Shown here in pieces: positions 16,145 through 21,806 of a stretch of 37,100 nucleotides of DNA (position 1 is the stretch's first letter; each line of letters begins with the position of its first letter). A model generated the notes under the pieces. The model was not told the origin of the DNA, ran no database searches, and saw only the letters and a list, made by a program, of their open reading frames with translations. The translations under genes were made by a program, and so were the position numbers. This DNA comes from Longimicrobiaceae bacterium (lineage in GTDB: Bacteria; Gemmatimonadota; Gemmatimonadetes; Longimicrobiales; Longimicrobiaceae): positions 1 to 37,100 of the forward strand of contig JASLAX010000027.1 of NCBI GenBank assembly GCA_030146875.1. The letters are read 5' to 3'.

Positions 16145-17437
16145 ATGAAGTACACGAGAGCCGTTCCCTCCGCCGTCGTCGCCGTGCTGCTCACCGCCGC
16201 CTGCGACACGTCGGAGCTGGTCACCCCCCATGCGGGCGACGCGACGCCGACGCTGTCCGCCGCCCCGCAGGCGCAGGTCCGGACGCAGGACGACGAGCAC
16301 GCGCGCGTGGCGCGGGCGGAAGTCCCCGGCTTCGCCGGCTTCTACCTTCGGGAGGACGGCACCCCCGTGGTGCGCCTGGTCGACGCCTCGCAGCGCGGCG
16401 CCGCGCAGCGCTACCTGGCGCAGGAGTTCGTCCGCGCCCGCCGCGGACCCCGCGCCACCGCGCCCACCGAGCCGGTCTACCTGAACGCGGCGTACGACTT
16501 CGCGCAGCTCAAGGGTTGGGCCGAGCAGGTGGAAGGGCTGCTGACGCGCAGCGACGTGTACCTGGTGGACGTGGACGAGGTGAACAACCGCGTGCACGTG
16601 GGCGTGGCGGACCAGACGGCCGTGGGCGCGGTGCGCTCCGAAGCCGCGCGCATGGGGATCCCGGCGGCCGCGCTCTCCGTGGAGACGCAGCCGAAGCCCG
16701 AGGGGCGCGCCACCCTGCGCGACCGCCTCACGACCATCGTGGGCGGGTCCCAGATCGCGTTCAGCAACTACGTGTGCACCCTGGGCTTCAACGCGCGCCG
16801 CGTGTCCACGGGGGCGAACATCTTCGTCACCAACTCGCACTGCACCCGCAGGCAGTACGCCAGCGACGGGATCGCCCTCTACCAGCCCACCCGGGTGACG
16901 GGGAACCAGATCGGCGCCGAGGTTGCCGACCGCGCCCTGTACGCCTGCGCCGGGAGCGGCACCAAGTGCCGCCACGCCGACGCGGCCTACTACAGCAACA
17001 ACGGCACGCGCGGCGTGGGCCAGGGAGCGATCGCGGCGACCGCGCTCGCCACGTTCCAGAACGCCGGGATCACCACCATCGGCGAGTTCGACATCGTGGC
17101 CCGCTACACCGGCACTCTGCCGGTGGGCGCCATCCTGGAGAAGACGGGGCGCACCAGCGGCTCCACCTATGGCCAGGTCACCCAGTCGTGCGTGACCATC
17201 GGCTCGCTGCGCTGCCAGGACGTCTCCCGGGTGTGGTCGGAGGGCGGCGACAGCGGCTCGCCCATGTACCTGTCCGTCGGCGGGACCGGCGACGCCGCGA
17301 ACGACGTGCAGCTCTACGGCATCCTGTGGGGCGGCCCGTCCACCGACTGGACCACCACCTACTCCAGCCGCCTCTCCGGGATCGAGCAGGACCTGGGCGC
17401 GCTGACCAACCTGTGCCGCCCCGGCTACGGCTGCTGA
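16145..17437 (+). CDS. Trypsin-fold serine protease lipoprotein
   Basis: A 430-residue exported protein. The N-terminus is a lipoprotein signal with lipobox LTAAC (Cys20). After a ~180-residue N-terminal region (VYLVDVDEVNNRVHVGVADQ at about 138-157 resembles the pro-region of alpha-lytic/streptogrisin-type proteases) comes a chymotrypsin-like domain: IFVTNSHC gives H232, RHADAAYY gives D279 and EGGDSGSPMY gives S370, a complete catalytic triad in the right order. Six cysteines in the domain could form disulfides. The first base of the ATG follows CAGGAAGACC, a good ribosome site. It may be a membrane-anchored or surface protease made with its own pro-domain; specificity is unknown. Confidence 0.87.
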   Translation: MKYTRAVPSAVVAVLLTAACDTSELVTPHAGDATPTLSAAPQAQVRTQDDEHARVARAEVPGFAGFYLREDGTPVVRLVDASQRGAAQRYLAQEFVRARRGPRATAPTEPVYLNAAYDFAQLKGWAEQVEGLLTRSDVYLVDVDEVNNRVHVGVADQTAVGAVRSEAARMGIPAAALSVETQPKPEGRATLRDRLTTIVGGSQIAFSNYVCTLGFNARRVSTGANIFVTNSHCTRRQYASDGIALYQPTRVTGNQIGAEVADRALYACAGSGTKCRHADAAYYSNNGTRGVGQGAIAATALATFQNAGITTIGEFDIVARYTGTLPVGAILEKTGRTSGSTYGQVTQSCVTIGSLRCQDVSRVWSEGGDSGSPMYLSVGGTGDAANDVQLYGILWGGPSTDWTTTYSSRLSGIEQDLGALTNLCRPGYGC

Positions 17438-17473
17438 GCCGGTGGACCCGGGCCCGAACAGAGGCCCGCGCCC

Positions 17474-17761
17474 GTGGATGACCGAACGCTGACGGGAACG
17501 ATCGCGGCGGTGGCCCCCGGCCCCGCCGCGATCGGTGTCCTCGTCGACGCCGCGCCGGGGGACGACGCCGGGCAGGTGGTCCTGCTCGTGTCGCCCGAGA
17601 CGGAGATCGAGGTCCGGCGGGCGGACGGCACGGCGGTGCGCGGGAGCGCGGCCGACCTGGCGGTGGGCGCGCGGATCGTGGCGCGGCACACGGGCGCCGA
17701 GATGCGCTCGCTCCCGCCGCAGTACCACGCTACGCACGTCCGGATCGTCCCCGGCCCCTGA
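17474..17761 (+). CDS. Small DUF3221-like beta protein
   Basis: A 95-residue protein with alternating beta strands: TGTIAAVAPG, IGVLVDAAP, QVVLLVSPETEIEVRRADGT, AADLAVGARIVARHTG and SLPPQYHATHVRIVP. The pattern (a VxV strand, a T-x-I strand, 'dL-x-x-G-x-x-V', and a closing PPQ..A..V.I) resembles the DUF3221/YobA type of small OB-like domain. No signal peptide in the chosen frame. GTG start 37 bp after the protease stop, so it may be co-transcribed with it. Role unknown. Confidence 0.65.
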   Translation: MDDRTLTGTIAAVAPGPAAIGVLVDAAPGDDAGQVVLLVSPETEIEVRRADGTAVRGSAADLAVGARIVARHTGAEMRSLPPQYHATHVRIVPGP

Positions 17762-17791
17762 TCGCGGACCGGCGGACGGAATCAGGCTCGC

Positions 17792-17829
17792 GCGGAGGGC
17801 GCGGAGAAGCGATTCTCCGCGCCCTCCGC
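17792..17829. repeat. Perfect 17-bp inverted repeat with GCGA loop
   Basis: 17792-17808 and 17813-17829 are perfect reverse complements around a 4-base GCGA (GNRA-type) loop. It begins 31 bp after the stop of the DUF3221-like gene and could end transcription, but the unit words GCGGAG and CTCCGC also occur in the hairpin at 21034-21082, pointing to a dispersed GCGGAG-type intergenic element. Confidence 0.65.
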
Positions 17830-17873
17830 CACTTCGTCCCTCGGTGGGTCACGCTCGGGTCCATCCCCTGCTT

Positions 17874-17888
17874 GCGGGCGTAGCCCGC
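17874..17888. other. Small hairpin GCGGGC/GCCCGC
   Basis: A 6-bp stem with a GTA loop in the convergent gap between the plus-strand small gene and the minus-strand kinase. It is part of a GC-rich stretch resembling other intergenic repeats; significance unclear. Confidence 0.3.
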
Positions 17889-17999
17889 TTCGCGGGGATG
17901 CCTTCCGGCTCCCGCGTGCATCGGACGGACGGCACGGCGGCGGCGGGGTCGTCCGCGCCACGCCGTTCCTCCTCCCGCAAGACTCCGGAGGACGACGGA

Positions 18000-18034
18000 G
18001 AGCGGGGGCGCCGGCGGATGCCGCGCCCCCGCTC
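18000..18034 (-). terminator. Stem-loop after the histidine kinase gene
   Basis: A perfect 12-bp stem GAGCGGGGGCGC/GCGCCCCCGCTC (18000-18011 with 18023-18034), 11-nt loop, 18 bp beyond the stop of the minus-strand kinase. No T-run on the minus strand, so the call is structural. Confidence 0.5.
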
Positions 18035-18052
18035 GTCTCTCACCCCCCGGGC

Positions 18053-19594
18053 TCAGGCGAGCCCGACGTCCGCCGTGGACGTTCCCGTGGGGAGCCAGAC
18101 GGTGAAGCGGCTCCCGCGGCCCGGCTCGCTGTGCACCCACAGCTCGCCGCCCAGCACGCCGACCAGGCGGCGGCTGACGGTGAGGCCCAGGCCCACGCCT
18201 TCGGCCTGACGGGTGTGCGACTGGTCGGCCTGCCAGAACGGCTCGAAGATCCGCTCGCGGTCCGCCGCGGTGATCCCCGCCCCGGTGTCGGTGACGGTCA
18301 GCTCCCAGGCGCCCTTCCGCCGCGTGGCGCGCAGCGCGACCTCCCCCTCGGCGGTGAACTTCACGGCGTTGGTGAGCAGGTTGACCAGGACCTGGCGCAG
18401 CATCCCCGGGTCCGTGTCGATCTCGCCGTCGCCGTCTCCGTCGCCCTCGTCCACGTCCACCTCGAACGCCAGGCCCTTCCGGCGGGCGAGGGGCTCCACC
18501 ATCCCGGCCGCGTCGGCGACCACCTCGGCGAGGGGCAGGCGCTCCCGCCGCGGAGTGGCGGCGGCCTCCTCGCTGCGGGCGACCGCCAGCACCTGGTCGA
18601 TTACGCCCACCAGGTGCGTGGCGCTGGCGCGCACGCGGCCCAGCCGATCCTGCTGGCGCTCGGTCACCGGGCCGTCCACCCCCAGCGCCAGCAGCTCCGT
18701 GTACCCGATCACGGCGTTGAGCGGGGTGCGGAGCTCGTGGCTCATCACGGCGATGAAGCGGTCCTTCGCCAGGTTCGCGGCCTGCGCGGCGTCGCGGGCG
18801 GCGCGCATCTCCTCCTCGTGCCGCTTCTGGGCGTCGATGTCGGTCGCGGTGCCGAACCAGCGCAGGATCCGGCCGCCGTCGTCGCGCATGGGCAGGGCGC
18901 GCGAGAGCAGCCAGCGGTACCCGCCGTCCCGGTGGCGGATGCGGTGCTCAATCTCGTACGGCTCGCCCGTCTCCAGCGCGCGCCGCCACGCCTCGGCCGT
19001 GGGCGCCTGGTCCTCGGGGTGCAGCGCGGAGTCCCACCCGCTGCTGTGGCCGCCGGTGACCGGGATCCCGGTGTGGTCCTGCCAGCGCTGGTTGTAGTAG
19101 TCCACGGAGCCGTCGGGCTCCGCCATCCACACGATCTGCGGCATGGCCTCGGCCAGGGCTCGGAAGCGCCCGGCGCTCTCCGCCTCCACGCGCCGCTCGC
19201 CCGAGAGCCGCGCCTCGCGGACGGTCCGCAGGGCCACGGGAACCAGGGGCGGAAGCAGCACGGCCGTGCCCACCGAGGCCACCGCCGTGACCGCCTTCAC
19301 CCCGGCCGAGAACCAGTACCGCGGGTCCCACAGGGTGTAGACCTCCACGAAGTGGGTGGCGCCGCAGGCCACGATGAACAGGCCGAATGCCAGGAACATC
19401 CCCTGGAACGGGAACTCCCGCCGCCCGCGCCACACCAGGTAGGCCAGCGTCACGGAGATGGCGATGTACGATACCCCGATCAGCACGTCCGCCACCACGT
19501 GCGTCCAGAGCAGGTGCGGATTCCAGAGGTAGCAGAACCCGTGGGGGAGGAAGCTGCCCGCCGCGGCGGGTACGTGTTCGGCGTGCGCCTGCAT
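18053..19594 (-). CDS. Histidine kinase with ethylene-receptor-like sensor
   Basis: A 513-residue membrane hybrid of an ethylene-receptor-type sensor and a PAS histidine kinase. Residues ~18-120 contain three hydrophobic helices with the plant ETR1 pattern: D36 and Y43 in helix 1 (ADVLIGVSYIAIS), and IVACGATHFVE in helix 2 with I74, C77 and H81, equivalent to ETR1 D25, Y32, I62, C65 and H69 that bind copper and ethylene. A PAS domain follows (~143-255, YNQRW, WFGTATDIDAQK), then HisKA with MSHELRTPLNAVIGY (H286), and a HATPase with N-box VNLLTNAVKF, G1 DTGAG and G2 GVGLGL. An acidic DGDGDGDGE insertion lies at ~385-391, encoded by a short tandem repeat. No response regulator or receiver domain is adjacent. 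The start at 19594 is chosen over 19663 because the sensor begins there. Ligand is inferred. Confidence 0.9.
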   Translation of the reverse strand: MQAHAEHVPAAAGSFLPHGFCYLWNPHLLWTHVVADVLIGVSYIAISVTLAYLVWRGRREFPFQGMFLAFGLFIVACGATHFVEVYTLWDPRYWFSAGVKAVTAVASVGTAVLLPPLVPVALRTVREARLSGERRVEAESAGRFRALAEAMPQIVWMAEPDGSVDYYNQRWQDHTGIPVTGGHSSGWDSALHPEDQAPTAEAWRRALETGEPYEIEHRIRHRDGGYRWLLSRALPMRDDGGRILRWFGTATDIDAQKRHEEEMRAARDAAQAANLAKDRFIAVMSHELRTPLNAVIGYTELLALGVDGPVTERQQDRLGRVRASATHLVGVIDQVLAVARSEEAAATPRRERLPLAEVVADAAGMVEPLARRKGLAFEVDVDEGDGDGDGEIDTDPGMLRQVLVNLLTNAVKFTAEGEVALRATRRKGAWELTVTDTGAGITAADRERIFEPFWQADQSHTRQAEGVGLGLTVSRRLVGVLGGELWVHSEPGRGSRFTVWLPTGTSTADVGLA

Positions 19595-19733
19595 GGTCGT
19601 CTGGTCTGGAGAACGGCGGGGAGCGGGAGGTTTGCACGATGGAGACGCGAATCTCGTACGCACGGCGCCGAAGGCCCGGAACGGCGCGCGCGCCGCCGGA
19701 GCCGGACGGCTCCCGGCGCCGCACCGCGGAGGC

Positions 19734-20336
19734 TCAGGCGAGGTCGCGCGCGTCGATCGTGCGCCCGTTCTCGCCGCCCTCGACCGCCGCCACGTAGGCC
19801 CTCGCCACCTCCGCGGCGGGCATCCCGCCGGCCGGGTCCTGCCCCATCTGCCGCAGCGTCTCGCTCACCCACGGCGGGGAGACGACGTTGATGCGGATGC
19901 CGCGCGGCATCTCGATCGCGGCGCCCACGGCGAACCCCTCCAGCGCCGAGTTCACCATGGCGATGGCGGCGCTCCCCGGGATGGGCTCGCGGTTCAGGAC
20001 GCCGCTGGAGAGGGTGAAGGAGCCGCCGTCCGCGACCGCGTCCAGGCCGTGGCGCACCAGGTTGACCTGGCCCATCAGCTTGTGCGACAGGGTGTGGGCG
20101 AGCTCCGCGTCCGTCAGCTTCGCCAGCGCGTTGAACGCCGCCCCGCCCGCGCAGGAGACGACGGCATCCACCGTTCCCACCCGCGCGTACATCGCGCGCA
20201 CGGACTCGCCCGAGGTGTAGTCCACCCGCAGGTCTCCGCTCCCGCGACCCGCCGTCACCACCTCGTGCCGGGCCGCGAGGGCGTCCACCACCGCCCGCCC
20301 GATCGTCCCCGACCCGCCGACCACCAGGATCCTCAT
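19734..20336 (-). CDS. Atypical SDR (Lin1944-like), catalytic Tyr/Lys missing
   Basis: A 200-residue Rossmann-fold short-chain dehydrogenase relative. Seen: nucleotide-binding VVGGSGTIG (5-13), the CAGGA block for the adenine ring (about residues 60-70), the conserved Ser region FTLSSGVLN, and RGIRINVVSPPWV near 150. Where classical SDRs have YxxxK the sequence reads SAAIAMVNSALEG, with no Tyr or Lys. This fits the Lin1944-like subgroup, known to lack SDR catalytic residues; it may bind NAD(P) without classical dehydrogenase activity. It is monocistronic in appearance, downstream of no gene on its strand. Confidence 0.82.
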   Translation of the reverse strand: MRILVVGGSGTIGRAVVDALAARHEVVTAGRGSGDLRVDYTSGESVRAMYARVGTVDAVVSCAGGAAFNALAKLTDAELAHTLSHKLMGQVNLVRHGLDAVADGGSFTLSSGVLNREPIPGSAAIAMVNSALEGFAVGAAIEMPRGIRINVVSPPWVSETLRQMGQDPAGGMPAAEVARAYVAAVEGGENGRTIDARDLA

Positions 20337-20456
20337 CTTCCGTCCTCCTGCACCGGGTTGCCGTTCCGACCGCCTCGACACAATCGTACACTGCCCACGG
20401 CGGGCGCGACACTCCGTTCCGGAGGGCTTGCACGAGCCGGCGGAGATCGTCACGTC

Positions 20457-20891
20457 GTGAGCGCGAGCCCCTCCCCCCGCACCACGCCTTCCACTCTCCC
20501 GATCCTGCCCGCCTATGAAGAACGCATCATCCACGAGCACGCGCAGGAGCTGTACGACCGAGCCGATGCGATGGTGTGGATCGCCGGCATCAAGGGCGCC
20601 GTGGTCGGCGGCGCTCTCGGAGCGGGGGCCGGGATGCTCCTGAAGCTGACCTCCATCCCGGCCTCGACGGGTGCGTTCGCGGCGGGCGGCGCCATGGTGC
20701 TGGCGCTCGTCGCGGCCGAGGCGGCAAGCCGGGAAGGCTTTCGCCTCCGGCTGGAGGCGCAGGCCGCGCTGTGCCAGCTCATGATCCAGCGGAACACCGC
20801 CGCAGCGGAGCGTCACCTGCGCGAGCTGGTGGAACGAGGGAGGCGGCTCGACCGGGCACGCGCGGAGACGACGCAGCCGGCGGGCAGGTGA
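20457..20891 (+). CDS. Small two-helix membrane protein, unknown function
   Basis: A 144-residue protein beginning with GTG. A Ser/Thr/Pro-rich leader is followed by a charged helix, a glycine-zipper membrane segment (VVGGALGAGAGM, about 42-64), a second hydrophobic segment (GAFAAGGAMVLALVAAEAA, about 72-94), and a long charged C-terminal helix (FRLRLEAQAALCQLMI... HLRELVERGRRL). Both termini probably face the same side. I do not recognise a family. GGAG is 11 bases upstream of the GTG, a little far. It diverges from the SDR gene. Confidence 0.65.
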   Translation: MSASPSPRTTPSTLPILPAYEERIIHEHAQELYDRADAMVWIAGIKGAVVGGALGAGAGMLLKLTSIPASTGAFAAGGAMVLALVAAEAASREGFRLRLEAQAALCQLMIQRNTAAAERHLRELVERGRRLDRARAETTQPAGR

Positions 20892-21033
20892 CGCCGACCG
20901 GCGGACGTTCGCGCCGGGGTTCAGCAAGGACCGGAGGGCCGCATCGGCGGTCCTCCCCGTTCTCGTTTCCGCCGAGGAATTCTCGCGCGGCGGGCGACGA
21001 GATAGGAAAAGAACGCGGAGTTGAAAGAGGGTT

Positions 21034-21082
21034 CGCGGAGTTCGCGGAGCACCACGCCCCGTTTTCCTCCGTGAACTCCGCG
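21034..21082. repeat. CGCGGAG-type inverted repeat
   Basis: CGCGGAGTTCGCGGAG (21034-21049) pairs fully with CTCCGTGAACTCCGCG (21067-21082), one G-U, over a 17-nt loop; flanking GCGGAG and CTCCGCG words extend the pattern to about 21013-21091. Tandem GCGGAGTT units on one side and CTCCGCGT units on the other are typical of widespread dispersed intergenic repeats. No gene was found in the 249-bp gap 20892-21140. Confidence 0.65.
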
Positions 21083-21140
21083 TACTCCGCGTCCCAGACC
21101 CGTTCCCGCGGCACGCGACGAGAGCCGGGAGAACGGAAGC

Positions 21141-21806
21141 TCAGCCGGAGGGCAGGCGCTTCGACAGGAGCCAGGCGTAGATGCGGGAGTCGGCGTAGGC
21201 GGAGGTGGCGGAGCCTACGTGGTCGTGGCCCTCGTCCCGGTAGAGGCGGTCGCCGTCGGGGTCCTCGCCCGCGGGGTGGAGGTGCAGGGCGCGGAGGAAG
21301 GCGGGCTTGCCGTGCCGCGCGATCCCGCCGACGGAGAGCCAGACGGGCGCGGGCGGCGGGCGGGGCGGGATGCGCGTGGGGTCCACCGCCCAGAGCGCGG
21401 CCCACGTGCCGGGGTGGGAGAGGCCGAGGTCGAAGACGCCGTTCCCGCCGAACGAGAAGCCCGTGAGGTACGTCCGCGCCGGGTCGCCGCCCTCCGCCTC
21501 CGTCACCTCCGCCACGATGCGCGCGACGTCGGCCGCGTGGCGGTGCCAGTCGTCGCCGGCGCGCGGGAGGTGCGGGGCCACGACCACGAAGTCGCGGAGC
21601 GCGGAGGGTGCGCTGCCCGGCCGGAGCGGCCCGTGCCGCCCCACGCCGGCGCGGATCTCCACCGGCGCGCCCTCGTCGTAGCCGTGCAGGAAGCAGAGGA
21701 CGGGACGCGGGCCTCCCCCGGTGGGCGACGCGGGAGGGACGGAGACGACGTGGCGGAGCGGCGCCGCCTCCACCACGCGGACGGACGCGTCGCCCGACGC
21801 GCTCAC
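21141..21806 (-). CDS. Alpha/beta hydrolase (esterase), coupled to cphA
   Basis: A 221-residue alpha/beta hydrolase. Seen: LCFLHGYDEG near 38-46 (oxyanion-hole HG), nucleophile elbow GFSFGGNG with S118, and catalytic His in DEGHDH (H194); the acid is probably the Asp near 182-186. This is typical of feruloyl-esterase/PHB-depolymerase-like and carboxylesterase families; no signal peptide is seen. Its GTG start overlaps the cyanophycin synthetase stop as GTGA, so the two are translated from one message and are probably functionally linked, though cyanophycinase itself is a different (serine peptidase, class-I-GAT-like) fold. Substrate unknown. Confidence 0.85.
   Translation of the reverse strand: MSASGDASVRVVEAAPLRHVVSVPPASPTGGGPRPVLCFLHGYDEGAPVEIRAGVGRHGPLRPGSAPSALRDFVVVAPHLPRAGDDWHRHAADVARIVAEVTEAEGGDPARTYLTGFSFGGNGVFDLGLSHPGTWAALWAVDPTRIPPRPPPAPVWLSVGGIARHGKPAFLRALHLHPAGEDPDGDRLYRDEGHDHVGSATSAYADSRIYAWLLSKRLPSG

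Noticed and set aside
16230..17195. Alternative plus-strand frames inside the protease gene
   Set aside because: They are Arg/Pro/Ser-rich shadows; the catalytic triad lies in the 16145 frame.
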